In this document: in pieces, positions 1-11,393 of the stretch
Position numbering within the stretch: the stretch's first letter is position 1
Layout of the letters: each line of letters begins with the position of its first letter
Assembly: GCA_902728285.1 (NCBI GenBank)
Contig: CACVBU010001153.1
Coordinates: 248,001-312,000 of the forward strand
DNA from: Clytia hemisphaerica
Lineage: Eukaryota; Cnidaria; Hydrozoa; Leptothecata; Clytiidae
DNA length: 64,000 nt
Reading direction: 5' to 3'
Translations under genes and position numbers: made by a program
The notes under the pieces: model-generated
The model's input: only the letters and a program-made list of their open reading frames with translations
Told to the model about the DNA's origin: nothing
The model's database searches: none

Positions 1-46
1 GTTGTTCTTAAGTTGTTCTCAAGTTGTTCTTAATGTTCTGTATATA
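1..46 (-). repeat. fragment of the AAGAAC MITE family
   Basis: Three reiterations of TTGTTCTTAA-like sequence match the interior of the AAGAAC family described at 20751-21009. No terminus is visible, so this is a truncated or window-cut copy. Confidence 0.35.
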
Positions 47-320
47 TGATTCTGAAAAAGTCTTCTTTTTAGTTTTTGGATATGATACTGTTTCTACAAT
101 TTTATCGCTATCTGCGGCCAAACCTGGTCAAGCAACAAAGTTAGTTAAACGCTTGGTAAGCCGGTAAGTTTACGAGACCATTGATTGTGTAATTTCAATT
201 TTCCAAATCTGCGTTAATCCACCAATCTCGTCCACTTTATTTCAAGATGTTTGTCTGGAAAACAAAAAGAAGATAATTTGTAAGACATTAATTTATAATT
301 ATTTATCATTTTATTAATCA

Positions 321-492
321 CAGTCAACTCTCTAATTCGAACTTCTATTATTCGAATCTTCCTATAATTCGAACTTGTTTCCAGCCCCCGTCAAGGAAAA
401 ACCCTCTTAAAATACTTTCTATTATTCGAATCTCTCTGTAATTCGAATAAATAAGATTCTCCGTTCGAGTTCGAATTAGCGAGAGTCAACTG
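321..492. mobile_element. MITE with TTCGAA-rich inverted ends (pogo/mariner-like)
   Basis: The left end CAGTCAACTCTCTAATTCGAA-like and the reverse complement of the right end (CAGTTGACTCTCGCTAATTC) are inverted copies. The interior reiterates ATTCGAA, and the flanks are TA-rich. Ends of this type are common in pogo/Tc1-mariner non-autonomous elements, but no transposase is present. Related fragments occur at 6160-6224, 7143-7215, 18425-18994 and 27110-27180. Confidence 0.6.
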
Positions 493-612
493 TAATTACG
501 TTTATGGGACGTTTATTTCACTGAAAATAGCCATCCTGTATGTGATGAAACTTTGAGTATGAAATTAACTTAAGTCGTTTTCTTTACTCAAACTAGACTG
601 TTGGATAAATAA

Positions 613-800
613 TAGCGAGTTTATATATTTGCGCTTTTGAGGACGGTAAAGTGACTGAAGCGATTTGGAAAAACCCACACTTCTGACCCGCAAAATCGAG
701 GACGGTAAAAGTGCTGATTTGCCGTCGTCCTCAGTTGGTCATGTTAAATTAGAACCTTACCATGTTCGTCGCTGAAAAAAACACATACATAAACTCAGTA
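613..800. repeat. dispersed GAGTTTATGTAT-ended element, copy 1
   Basis: About 190 bp bounded by GCGAGTTTATATATTTG on the left and the inverted CATACATAAACTC on the right, with internal GAGGACGGTAA. It matches 29102-29292 along most of its length and 1000-1127 and 7460-7681 at the ends, so it is a small non-autonomous TIR family. Confidence 0.55.
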
Positions 801-999
801 CTACTCCAAAATATCCCGGAGAAATCCGGAGCTTAGATTTCATTTGTAAAACTTTCTAACACTTAATATTCTTTTTCAGTTCCTATCAGTACTTAAATCT
901 AAGATGTTATTTTCTTTGCTCTCTAGAGCCTGTTGTTTTGAATATATCTCAGATATCCATGTCAAATTCTGCCACCAATACCTCATTTCTGGATAGTAC

Positions 1000-1127
1000 C
1001 GAGTTTATGTGTATGACTGGATTCTGATTGACTGAGGACGACTGTAAATGCGATTTTACGGGTCAAAACTGCGAGTTATTCCAAATCACTTTATTGTCCT
1101 CAAAAGTAAAAATAAATAAACTCGCTA
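1000..1127. repeat. dispersed GAGTTTATGTAT-ended element, copy 2
   Basis: Starts GAGTTTATGTGTATG and ends with the inverted AAATAAATAAACTCGC. It shares GAGGACGACTGTAA with the copy at 7460-7681. Confidence 0.45.
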
Positions 1128-1299
1128 GTCAAACTTCAAAAATACTCAGTACACCCCCTTAACAGTACACAGTCCCGGTGGAACCATATGGCCAGAATAT
1201 CGTCCCCCGTGCAAAATTATAGTCCAATTTCTGTCCGCAACGAATATAATCGAATAAAGAAATCCTGCAAAATATGCACTGCGAAATATTGTACCACTG

Positions 1300-1440
1300 A
1301 ATTTCTGTCTTGAAAACAACGGTATTTAAATCCACAGCCATAAAAAAACATGGTAATATCTATCCCCATCAATTCCGTTATTTCTATCCCCACTGACTGA
1401 AAGAATCCTACCGGAGCTGTGAGAAGGGAGTGTCATTAGT
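1300..1440. repeat. half copy of the CTTCTCACAG MITE
   Basis: Contains CATGGTAATATCTATCCCCA and GCTGTGAGAAGGGAGTGT, matching the right half of the complete inverted element at 24759-24902. The left terminus is missing. Confidence 0.4.
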
Positions 1441-2605
1441 AGCTGGTTTAACCAAAAATTTTGTACTTTGTACACATATCTGACCAAGAAAAATATAAAT
1501 TTAAAATGCCCCTTGAAAAGCCACGTCACTATATTATCACTAAAAACCTTTCAAGGATAGAAATAATATCAATTCTCTAGTGATATTTTTTGTTTAGACC
1601 TATTAGCTTTTAAATGAAAAAAAATAGATCTCAAAAAAGGAAGAAAGAAAATAAGGAAGAAGAAAAAAGAAAAAGAAGACTGCGTTCTTTGGAAAATTAG
1701 AGTTCTATTAAAACCGATACTTTTTTAAATGCGCGTTAATTAGGATATAGCTGAGAGGGTTCTTTTAAATAAACTTTTCACAAATGCATTTTTTTTATAA
1801 GAACAGAGAGTAAAATAACAGTTTGTAGGTTAAACTTTTCAATAAATTTGAAGCCCCAAACTTCGATCTGAGGTTAGCAAATGAAACCTTTTTTTAATGG
1901 AGTAAAGTCTAAAGATTTCTTAACGATTTTCGCGCAGATCCATTAGACCTTGCTTTTAACCTAGCCTAGTTAACTACACCCGTATTCACAAGGCTAGGAT
2001 AAACGGCTAATGGCAATATAGCGCTTTTTGCGCTTTAAAGTTTTTTTTATATTTACGGATTTCAAGTCTGCCTTGGAATACTTGGTCACAACTTACCATC
2101 AGATGTATCCTAGTGAAAACTAGCTTAGACGTTCGTGTGAAAAGCAGGTAGGTAGTAAAACTTTCAGAAATAGCTTTAATTTCTAATTTCAACAGCTTAT
2201 AGTGCCCTAGCCTTTTTATGATAATGCCCTATAAAGTCACGTAAAGTCTTTAAAAGACAAACTATACATATTTCTTAAAGTTTATATGCGATTGTACTGA
2301 ACATGGAAAAATGTTCTTCGTCTCATCATAGAAAAATTAATGTCTCAAGACTAAAAAAGGTAATTTTTTTTCATAAAATACTGGCGTACCGGTCAAAGAT
2401 ATTCCAACGAGCATCAGAAAACTGGGTTTTTTTCGACAAATATCGGAATACCTTATCAGGGAAAAAAATGTCGGGGGAAAGTGTCAAAAATTTTGAGATG
2501 GTGAAATGAGGGACGAAAATGCCTCTAGATGACGAAATTTTTCCCCGACGAAAAAAAACCCGACTAAATAAAGCTCCTACATTTTTTTACTTGTCAATGC
2601 CCAAT
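1441..2605. other. no gene or defined element recognised
   Basis: AT-rich sequence with poly-purine runs near 1620-1680. Open frames are short, lack splice context and match no family I recognise. Confidence 0.5.
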
Positions 2606-2722
2606 AGAGGTTTTTTTACGTAATTTCCGCCATTATGGAAGCAAACATTCGAATCTGTAGAGGAAATCCCTTACGCAAATCGAACGTTTGCCTCCATAAT
2701 GGCGGATATGAAAAACCTCTCT
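2606..2722. mobile_element. small TIR element (MITE)
   Basis: Left arm AGAGGTTTTTTTACGTAATT continuing into TCCGCCATTATGGA is mirrored by the right arm, which reads AGAGAGGTTTTTCATATCCG and CCATTATGGAGGC on the other strand. Arms are about 48 bp and the loop is very short, so the transcript would form a long hairpin. Confidence 0.6.
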
Positions 2723-2937
2723 GATGTTTCTATTGTTCTTATAGAAAAAGGAGTAAGGTCTAAATTATCATGTTTGAGGGGGTTAGTAGACTATATCATG
2801 ATGGAGATAATTTTTTGAACAATAAATGAAAACTTTGGTTAACATTATGATAAATATATGAAAAATGAAGAAGAAATAAAATGAAGTGAAAAAATGTCTT
2901 TCATCATAGGTAATAATGAAACTGTCCCTTCCCCCGT

Positions 2938-3170
2938 ACATCTTTTTTTTATAAGAACAAACTATATAAAAACATAAGGCTTCGATGGCCAAAATGTTAA
3001 GAACAAGTTCAGAACATTTATAAGCCTTAATGGACAAAAGACAAAACACCCAATTCCTTAAGAAGTTGCACAAAAGAACATATTTAAACTTAAAACTCAT
3101 AAAGCTTTTTTATAAGAACAAACTATTTAAGAACGTAAGGCTTCGAGGGTCAAAATGTTAAGAACTACGA
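2938..3170 (+). mobile_element. AAGAAC MITE, one near-complete copy plus a second head
   Basis: 2938-3106 has the family head (TTTTTATAAGAACAAACTAT), CTTCGATGGCCAAAATGTTA, and the AACACCCAATTCCTTA core. A second head restarts at 3107 and breaks off near 3170, giving a short tandem arrangement. Confidence 0.6.
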
Positions 3171-3270
3171 CACGGTTTCTTTAGAGAAATGCTTTTTTCT
3201 AGCGTGGTGAAAATTGAACACACCGGAAGGATGAACTGCGCTTCAAATTCTTTTCGATTTCAAAGGACAT

Positions 3271-3628
3271 ACACACTTTTATAAGAACAACTTAGATAAG
3301 AACATAAGGCTTCAATGACCAAAATAATAAGAGCAAGCTAAGAACATTTTAAGGCTTAATGGACCCTAAAACACCCAGTTTCTTAGGAAGTTGCACAAAA
3401 GAACACATTTAAATTTAAAATTCATAAAGCTTTTTTGTAAGACCAACTTAGATAAGAACACAAGGCTTCAATGACCAAAATACTAAGAGCAAGCTAAGAA
3501 CATTTTTAAGCCTGCAACTGTCCATCCCTAAACAGCCAATTTCTTAGGAAGTTGCACAAAAATACTCACAAAATAGTGAAATTAAAGACATTTAAGAACA
3601 TATTTAAACTTAAAAGTCATAAAGCTAG
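3271..3628 (+). mobile_element. two tandem AAGAAC MITE copies
   Basis: Two heads (near 3277 and 3433) lie in direct orientation about 156 bp apart. Both carry AAGGCTTCAATGACCAAAAT and the CAATTTCTTAGGAAGTTGCA core. The second extends further into the family body. Confidence 0.6.
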
Positions 3629-4570
3629 GTGGGTAACCTTGAGGGTGGGTGATTAATGTTTAAAGTGACGTAAAATCAGTCAACACATCACTTGCAACCA
3701 ATCAACTGATAGGTCCGTCATGTAATGTCAGAAGACGTCGAATTTATGCATATCATGAATGAATTGTTTTATAACGATTTTAGAACATATTTTCAACATT
3801 CAACTCGTTGGTGATACAAGTACCAAAAAAGCTGACATACAGCGTTGTTTGAACGTTAAAGACGCCATATGGACGTTGCTAAGACGTTCTGTATAGCTGT
3901 GAAAAAAGCCCGAAGGGGGGCACTCAAAGTATTTTGGCACTCAAAAAATCCTGCAACAATGTAACATTGAGCAAACAAAAAGTATCCCAAAGCGAGATAT
4001 TTCCATCATAAGGAAACACTTTACAGGTCTCTTAGCTAATTCTACGAAACTGTTTATCATGTATTGAAATCTCTTGTCGAGAGGAGTAATTTATTCTTCC
4101 TTTAAAACAAAGGTTAAGACCCCAAGAGAAATCAAAACAATGTACAGAGCGTTATCAGCGTAGAAAAAAAACCATTTTCACAACAAGATAATAACATTCT
4201 GTCTGAAGTAGTTCTGTTGAAGTTAAAGCGAAGTGAACTCTAAAGTTTGAAAGAAAGAAAATGATATTTCAAAAAAAAAAAGAAAGGTGTTAGGTAAAAT
4301 ATAGAGAAAGCTTAAAGACTCAACACAAAATATTTAAGTCGATCTTTATATCTAATGAGTATTGTGTATAGGTTTTTAAGACAAAGAACTTATAAGATTT
4401 GCTGACGCTAACATTACTTAAGCGACGTATCAAGCCCTACTTAGCTTTACGCGTGAACTAAAGCAAGAAAGAAAAGCTTGGTAATAAGCTTTGTTAAGGG
4501 GGTGTTTTTTTTTCTCTTGAATTTTTTAAGCACTTAGACATAATATGCCTCGTATTGTATACAGTCGACT
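3629..4570. other. intergenic; one degenerate AACGTTG repeat, otherwise nothing recognised
   Basis: 3835-3905 contains CAGCGTTGTTTGAACGTTAA and GACGTTCTGTATAGC, reminiscent of the palindromic AACGTTG element at 23963-24060 but decayed. No coding potential seen. Confidence 0.4.
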
Positions 4571-4832
4571 TGTTCTTTTTAAGAGAACCAGTAAAATTGT
4601 TCTTATTTTTTTGGCATTTTGAGACTCAAATTGTTCTTATCCTGTTCTTATTTATAGGGTGTAATTTTGAGATATTTTAGGCTCTTTACCCAATTTTTAC
4701 AACTTTGACCCATAAAATTGCTTGAAATTGAGTAATTTCAGGCTCAGCATTGTTTTTGATATATTTTTATTTTTTGGCAATTTTTGAGTCTCATTTTTCT
4801 TATAAAAGTGTTCTTATAAAAAAGTGTAGCTG
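4571..4832 (-). mobile_element. AAGAAC MITE subfamily 2 (GAGGCTC type)
   Basis: Reverse complement of the element at 13137-13410. Both carry AAGAACAATTTGAGGCTC and GAGCCTGAAATTAC-like internal motifs and end in CACTTTTTTATAAGAAC. Confidence 0.6.
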
Positions 4833-5577
4833 GGTTCTCTTTTTCCAAATGTCTCTACAACTATGATAAGAAATCTAAAAGTATTCTTATGCATCTTAAA
4901 GAACTACTTTTTCATAAATAATTCTCCGTGAGTAACCTTTGCCTCGCTTTCGAAATAATACTATGACAACCTGTGACAACCTTTATTCAACCTAAAATAT
5001 CTCAATTTTACACTAGAAATAAAAAACAGGGCAAGAACTATTTCACGTTCGAAATACAAAGAAAATAAGAACAGCCTAGGGGTACTTTCACCTTCACAGG
5101 GAAACAAAAACCATAACTTAGCGAGTGAATTTCAGACAACGGCCCAAAATCACGAAGTATCAAAAATCAACTCCATCAAAGTCTCATAAATTCTCGTATT
5201 TTGGACAACAGTTTGAAAATCTCTTACAGAGTCAATTTTCGAACTTTGGCTCGAAAACATACCCGTCACCTAGCAAACCTAGTACCCCGGATCCATTTCA
5301 GTAATCGACTCCCTCACAGGGTCATAAACTCTAGTGGGTATACCCCCGGATCCATTTCATACCACCCCACTCTACACAACAACAAAAAACGAGGAACAAT
5401 TTGAATAACACGAAAATAAACCTATCATGGTGATACAGTAGAAATTTTCTAGTTCCCCTTTTTTTCAGCAGACCAAAGAATGAAAAAATAGTATATAAAA
5501 ATAATATGAAAATCATTGAAAATGAGCTGTTTCATTCCTCGGATTTTTTGGGTCCAAAAACCAGTATTTTCAATCCA
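4833..5577. other. intergenic; nothing recognised
   Basis: 5340-5380 contains GGATCCATTTCATACCACCC next to a similar GGATCCATTTCAGTAATC at 5289. No supported gene. Confidence 0.4.
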
Positions 5578-5812
5578 CGCTTTTCTCATAAGAACATCCA
5601 ACATTTTTGAAGCTTTCGGAGATTACTAAATTTTGAGTTTTAAGCCTTAAAATGTTCTCAAAATGTTCTTATCTTTAGCATGTTGTGAATACTTCGTACA
5701 ATTTCCTAAGAAATTGGGTGTTTTTAGATTCTGCAAACTCTTAAAATGTTCTCGACTTATTTTTAATATTTTGGCTATCTATATAGTTTGTTCTTATAAA
5801 AAACGTATACAC
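5578..5812 (-). mobile_element. AAGAAC MITE, complete copy
   Basis: Begins CTCATAAGAACATCCAACAT and ends TTGTTCTTATAAAAAACGTA, i.e. the family in reverse. It contains CTAAGAAATTGGGTGTTTTT, the inverse of the conserved core. Confidence 0.65.
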
Positions 5813-6159
5813 AGCAAACAAAATACAAATGGGGTGAAAAGAAAATAGCACTGAGGCACAGAGGGGTTATTGTAAAGAAATATTCTCGTAGGTGTTTTAA
5901 GGCCACAAAAGCAAATGTGAGATATTATAAATTAATTACCAAAAGGTTACTCAAGGGAGTGGACTCGTCTAGACTTTTAACTTCCAAGGACCCCTAAGAG
6001 GAATAAACTTATTATTACATGTATGTAAAATGTTGATTTTTGAGATTCGTATCTGAGGATCAAGAAGGGATAGTTATTAATTCGATCAAACATTTTCTTC
6101 GATAGAAAGATTCGGATCACGGGAAGTATTTCATACTACTTTCCAGCTGAGGGGACCGA

Positions 6160-6224
6160 TGTTTTAGTTCGAATTATAGAAAGATTCGAATTATAGAGGT
6201 TCGAATTAGAGAGAGTTTACTGTA
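6160..6224. repeat. right end of the TTCGAA MITE
   Basis: Reiterated TTCGAATTATAGA followed by TTCGAATTAGAGAGAGTTTA matches the termini of the element at 321-492. The opposite end is not clear. Confidence 0.45.
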
Positions 6225-6305
6225 TCAAAGTCACAGGAAAGACTCTCGTCAACTCAACTATTGCCCTTCACAATTCATATTACGGATGCTCTAAAACAGC
6301 TACAT

Positions 6306-6516
6306 GCACGTTTTTTATAAAAACAACCTATACAAGAACATAAGCCTTCGATAGCCAAAATGTTAAGAACAAGCTAAGAACAATTTAAAACTTTGCAGAA
6401 TCTAAAACAACAATTTCTTAGAAAAAGGAATACTCATATTAGAATATGTTAAGAACATTTTTAAGCTTTAAAACATCCGGGAGCTTCAAATATTTTTGGA
6501 TGTTCTTATAAAGCAA
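6306..6516 (+). mobile_element. AAGAAC MITE, complete copy
   Basis: Head CACGTTTTTTATAAAAACAA and tail TTTTGGATGTTCTTATAAAG are both present, with CTTCGATAGCCAAAATGTTA between. Confidence 0.65.
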
Positions 6517-6737
6517 CTGGAAATAAAACACGCAACAACTGGAGGTCGTCAAGAACATTTGAATGTCAATCAAAAGAGGATATGAAGTCGAAATCTGACA
6601 TTGAGAAGACCTATTATACTACTGCTTAAACATGATCTGATTTTTTCACACTAAAAACATTTATTGATACACGCGAGAGAGAAATATCTACCAACCATTC
6701 AGGTCAGAAAAATTGTAGTTTACTTTACAGAGGAAAA

Positions 6738-6918
6738 CTGATAAGAATATAAGGCTTTGATGGCCAAAATGTTAGGAACAAGTCAAGAACATTATAACGC
6801 TTTGTGGACTATGAAGCGCCCGAATTCTTAGGAAATATTAGCAAGATGGTGAGATTAAGAACATTTTAAGAACATTTTTTTAAGCTGAAACTCCAAAAAG
6901 TTAAGAACATGAGAGGCT
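6738..6918 (+). mobile_element. AAGAAC MITE, copy lacking its head terminus
   Basis: Carries GGCTTTGATGGCCAAAATGT, the CCGAATTCTTAGGAAAT core and CTCCAAAAAGTTAAGAACAT. The outer 20 bp are missing or changed. Confidence 0.55.
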
Positions 6919-6974
6919 TGACAAAGATTGGAAATTCAAAAAACTTGTACTTACAAAAGAAGGCTCGTAACGAT

Positions 6975-7084
6975 ACACGTTTTTCATACAAGAACATCCA
7001 AAATTTTTGAGGCCTTCGGATTTTCTTAACTTCTTGAGTTTTAAGCCTAAGAATGTTCTTAATATGTTCTCATTTTCAACATTG
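6975..7084 (-). mobile_element. AAGAAC MITE, partial copy
   Basis: ACACGTTTTTCATACAAGAA followed by CATCCAAAATTTTTGAGGCC and TTTTAAGCCTAAGAATGTTC. It stops after about 110 bp. Confidence 0.55.
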
Positions 7085-7459
7085 TGATTAACTTGAAGAT
7101 AAAACAAAACAACTCTCATTTGAAGAAATTGGCGTACTACTATGTACTCGATACTCTCCCTTATTCGATGAAAATCCAATTCCCATTGAAAATCGAATTA
7201 AAAAGCGTCAACTGTATTACCTCAATGAATCCAAAAACGTCATTAAAACTTAGTCCAAACCAAAATGAAATTACAAGAATAAAGTAATAGTACAATGGTA
7301 GTCATGGTTCGCTAAAAAAAACCCTCTAAAGTCAGTTAAAGCATACAGTTGCAGTTAACAAATTGAAAACTTTGTAAGTAAAACAGATCAAGCATAAATC
7401 GACATGTAAATAGACCTTTATTAAGAACATATAAAGCAGGGGTTTTAAAAGTACAGTAC

Positions 7460-7681
7460 CGAGTTTATGTATCGGGGGATATCGAGGACGACTGTAAGTG
7501 AAATCGATACAAAACAAAGTCGATAGTTGATGTACGGCTTTATATCGCCTTTGCTTGACCTAAACAGACGACGGTATTTTGGTGTTTTTACCGTCGTCGA
7601 GCAAAGTGGACGGTGATTTTGGAGACATGTCAATTTTGCTTTGTACCGTCTCCCTCGATTTATCTCGAATATATAAACTTG
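7460..7681. repeat. dispersed GAGTTTATGTAT-ended element, copy 3
   Basis: Left end CCGAGTTTATGTATC and right end CGAATATATAAACTTG are inverted. The interior has GAGGACGACTGTAAGTG and two facing ACCGTCGTC blocks. Confidence 0.45.
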
Positions 7682-7879
7682 ATAGTAATAGAAACTTGAG
7701 CTTCCATTGAATCAATATTTGGGAAGTGAGATATTTTGAAGCTGTTAAGCAAACACAGACGCGAAACATTGATACAATGTAACTTTTTGATAGCATGATA
7801 TTGAGATACAATATTATATCATGGTTACAATGAAAATCGTTATCGAACGAACTACTTCTACTGATCTCTAAGTCTAAAC

Positions 7880-8121
7880 TACACGTTTTTTTTTATAAGC
7901 CTGAGCCTGGAGTTCCTATTATTTTTACAGAGAATTTCAGCCTCAAAGTTCCTTATCGAGTTCCTTATTTACATAGCTGCTAAGTTTGGATTTGCAAAAA
8001 TTGGATTCCTTAAAACAGGTTTTCTTATTCTCAGCCTGAGCAGTTCCTTAACAATTCCTTATTTTTTGGACCATTTTCAGCCTCGAGTTCCTTATAAACG
8101 TTCCTTAAAAAAAAACGTGTA
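7880..8121. mobile_element. MITE subfamily 3 (TTCCTTA type)
   Basis: Ends ACACGTTTTTTTTATAAG and TTAAAAAAAAACGTGTAC are inverted and shared with the AAGAAC family, but the reiterated internal motif is GTTCCTTA instead of GTTCTTA. CTCAGCCTGAGCAGTTCCTT is also in the copy at 9890-10136. Confidence 0.6.
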
Positions 8122-8170
8122 CTTGACTGGATCTGGCTACCGTATAGGAATCCTGTTCAGATCTAGAGCT

Positions 8171-8285
8171 GACTAGTCCGCCATCTTGTTTTCAACTCTG
8201 GTCGTAAACAGCACGATTTGAATGTTTTGAAATTCGAACGTTCGAAAATCTAAGCTAATATAGAAAGCAAGATGGGAGACTAGTC
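8171..8285. mobile_element. small TIR element (MITE)
   Basis: GACTAGTCCGCCATCTTGTT at the left is mirrored by GACTAGTCTCCCATCTTGCT on the opposite strand at the right. About 115 bp with 23 bp arms. Confidence 0.65.
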
Positions 8286-9095
8286 TACATACTTCAAAAC
8301 TGGACCCACTTCCACGGGATATCTGTGGGCAGTTAGTCTCTCCAGTGTTTAAAAGAATATGATATCTGTGACCAACACCCACAGCAACCCCCGAGCCAAA
8401 CCAAGGTCCTCGAGGTGTTACTAAACTTCAGCCCCTTTCAATTCAACGTTCAAAATGCTTCCTGCGACACTGCATTTTCGATAAATCAAACATCACGCTC
8501 ATCAAAAAATTGCGCTATGTCCTAAGAAAAACGGCTGAAGACGGAAAATCTCGGGAAAGTCAGTAAGTTGAAAAAGATTAAAAGAAGCCATTGTATTGGC
8601 GTTAAAAGTTGACACAGAAATGGCTTCTTTGTGGGTACCACTTACAAAAAAACTCATATCACGAAAGATGGCGGATATAGCTTTAGCCAGGGATATATAA
8701 ATGTCAGGGGTTTGCAGGCAGAAGATCGACTGTCAAAATTAAAGCTAACATCTGCATTTTACCATCCACATCCACGTATCCATAAATACATGACGCTCAT
8801 TTGCTCTACAACCAGAATTGAAAACCATAAAAAAAAAATGTTTTCCCCATGAAGAAAAAAGAAGAGAAATCGAGAAAATTCAAAATATTACACAGTAACG
8901 GTGTAAAAAAAATGGAAGAAGAAAAAGATGAATAAAAAAATAGGAGATATCAACTATAAAATTATGATGAAAAAACCACTTGAATTAGAATAAAAATGAT
9001 TCACTTTTTTATACAGTACAGTGATATCACTCACAAGATTTTCTCGAAAAAAATAACTGCTATTCCTGCCCCCTCTTCGTTTTAGTGTTCTAAAG
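8286..9095. other. intergenic; nothing recognised
   Basis: Purine-rich stretch at 8850-8960. An open frame at 8631-8852 (73 codons) has no recognisable domain or splice context. Confidence 0.4.
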
Positions 9096-9327
9096 TACAC
9101 GTTCTATTATAAGAATATCCAAAGTTTTTCGATGTTCTTAACTTTTTGAGTTTTAAGCCTAAATGTATTCATTTTCACCAATTTGTGAGTATTTTTTGTG
9201 TATTTTCCTAAAAAATCAGCTGTTTTAGAGTGCGCGAAGTCTTGAAATGTTCTTAACTTGTTCTTAACATTTTTGCCATTGAACCCCTATGTTCTCATAT
9301 AGTTTATTCTTATCAAAAAACGTGTAA
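9096..9327 (-). mobile_element. AAGAAC MITE, complete copy
   Basis: Begins GTACACGTTCTATTATAAGA and ends TTCTTATCAAAAAACGTGTA. It includes TTTTTGAGTTTTAAGCCTAA and the inverted core. Confidence 0.65.
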
Positions 9328-9547
9328 TTTTGAGAGATTTCAATACATCTCAGAAATAGAAAATGGCTGGGCACTTTGGGTCTAAAGAAAATTAAATACC
9401 ACTTCCAAACTAAAGAAAGTAAAAACACCAAACTGACTCCATAATGTAGCCAAAATGTAAATACAGTCTTTAAAAAATGATCCAAAGGAGATCATTGCAG
9501 AGACCCTGCAAGGAGGGTAGCGCGCTTAAACAGGCCCCCCCCAGCGG

Positions 9548-9722
9548 TTTGCGTGAAAGCGTGAATGGGCTTTTTCACTTGCGTGAATGCGTGAAAATCA
9601 TTAAAAAGCTGCGTGAATGCGTGAATTGGAAAACTTTGCGTGAGTAGAAATTGCGTGAATTGCGAAAAAACATTGCGTGAATGCGTGAATTTGGAAAATG
9701 AATTTGTGTGATTGCGTGAATT
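9548..9722. repeat. irregular GCGTGAAT repeat cluster
   Basis: The octamer GCGTGAAT, or one-base variants, occurs about a dozen times in 175 bp, often as the pair TGCGTGAATGCGTGAA, with variable AT-rich spacers. Minus-strand translation gives a spurious HAFTQ repeat. Confidence 0.6.
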
Positions 9723-9889
9723 GAAGGTCCGCTGAGATAGAACACTTAAACTAACATAACATTTGTTGAATTGTAAATGTGATCCAATGATTTTGGGCGG
9801 AATATCTAGAATCCCACTTCGCAAAATTTATTTCTCAAAGGATTGCTGTTTATGTATTAGAAATTTCAAACTAGAAGGGTTTCTTCTAC

Positions 9890-10136
9890 ATACACGTTTT
9901 TTTTAATAAGGAACCTTAACTTGGCTCCGAGCCAAGAGACGTTTATTGAACGTTGTTTCGTCAACATCTTTGTGTTTAGGCTTTGTAAATGTGTGCAAAT
10001 TCAAGTTTAACTCTCTGTGACTTGACTTGTTTTGTTATTCTCAGCCTGAGCAGTTCCTTAACAATTCCTAGTTTTTCGGACCATTTTGAGCCTCAAGTTC
10101 CTTATAAACGTGTTCCTAAATAAAAAAAACGTGTAC
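9890..10136. mobile_element. MITE subfamily 3 (TTCCTTA type), second copy
   Basis: TACACGTTTTTTTTAATAAG and AATAAAAAAAACGTGTAC bound it. The right half matches 7880-8121 (TATTCTCAGCCTGAGCAGTT); the left half is divergent. Confidence 0.55.
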
Positions 10137-10373
10137 AAAAAAGTTACAAACAAGTAAACCAAAACAAGTAAAATCTCTTTAACATCTCTTTTTTAATAAA
10201 ATGCAAAGTATTGTAAAAAAGTTAACCATCTTTCCTGAAAGTCCAACAGTGATGAGAAGATGTGTTACCTTCAATGACACCCTTTTGTATCACCCTATAT
10301 CAAAATAATATCTTATCAGCAAACTTTCCTGATGATCTGTGGTGTGAATTATTACACCTTTTGTCATTCAAAA

Positions 10374-10636
10374 TACACCTTTTTCTTATAAGAACATCCA
10401 ACATTTTCAAAGCCTACGGATGCTTTTAACTTTTTGAGTTTTAAGCCTAAAAATGTTCTTAACATGTTCTATTTTTCGCCGTTTTTTGAGTATTTTTGTC
10501 CTTTTTCCTAAGGAAATGGGTGTTTTAGAGTCAACGAAGCCTTTATATGTTTCTAACTTGTTCTTAATATTTTGGCAATCGAAGCATTGTATATTTTTTT
10601 CTTATATAGTTTGTTCTTATACACAAAAACGTGTAC
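10374..10636 (-). mobile_element. AAGAAC MITE, complete copy
   Basis: TTCTTATAAGAACATCCAAC at one end and GTTCTTATACACAAAAACGT at the other, with CCTAAGGAAATGGGTGTTTT inside. Confidence 0.65.
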
Positions 10637-11393
10637 ACGCCATAACAAATCTCATCAAATAATTTCATAAAACCGCCAATTCTAAAGGGGTTTGAGAGAT
10701 TAAAGAGATTATAAGAGTAGTTATAATAATTGATAATTATTTTGAAAATCATTAAAATGTAATTAAACTTTATTGGATCCTAATTAAAAGGGCTTACAAA
10801 TTCTTGAGAAAAGTCACTTGATCTTTGTGTAAGGAGGTAGTTTAGAAATCTGTAAATATGTATAATATCAAATCTCCAAATCTCAATTAAATTATGTTTG
10901 GTTGATAAAACACGAGAAGAAAACCCAACTTTTTTAAACCCACGAATTTATAATTTGTCTAGGTGTTTAACTTGGAAGGATACTAGGAAGAATACATGTT
11001 TTTTCTTTTATAAGCATAACGCTTATAAGCATATCATGAATTCCATGAGAAAATTAACATCTAGGTCAAAATTTCAAATTCAGAAATAACATAAGTTTTC
11101 ATTTTCTCTTGAATATACATATGTTGAAGTGTGAGAATCCAGAAAATCTTTCTTTAAAGTCCATTTTTCACGCTTCTGTGCTGGGGTGAAAGCTTTAATA
11201 CAAAAAAATACAAAATTGCTTGAAAAAACCAAGAACTTTGCCAGAAACTTTTTTCATCCAAATATGATTGTATCAGTACACAAATCTGTGATAGAGTACT
11301 GACAACCATTATAGAAAACATATCAATAATCAAAATCTGCTTTGCTTAACTCTGATTTGTTTTTTTTCTGGCTGTTATGCATGCCTACCCGAC
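10637..11393. other. intergenic; nothing recognised
   Basis: AT-rich, no repeat arms or supported coding frame seen. Confidence 0.4.

Noticed and set aside
9492-9824. 110-codon minus-strand frame with HAFTQ repeats
   Set aside because: Reads through the GCGTGAAT cluster; no other coding evidence.
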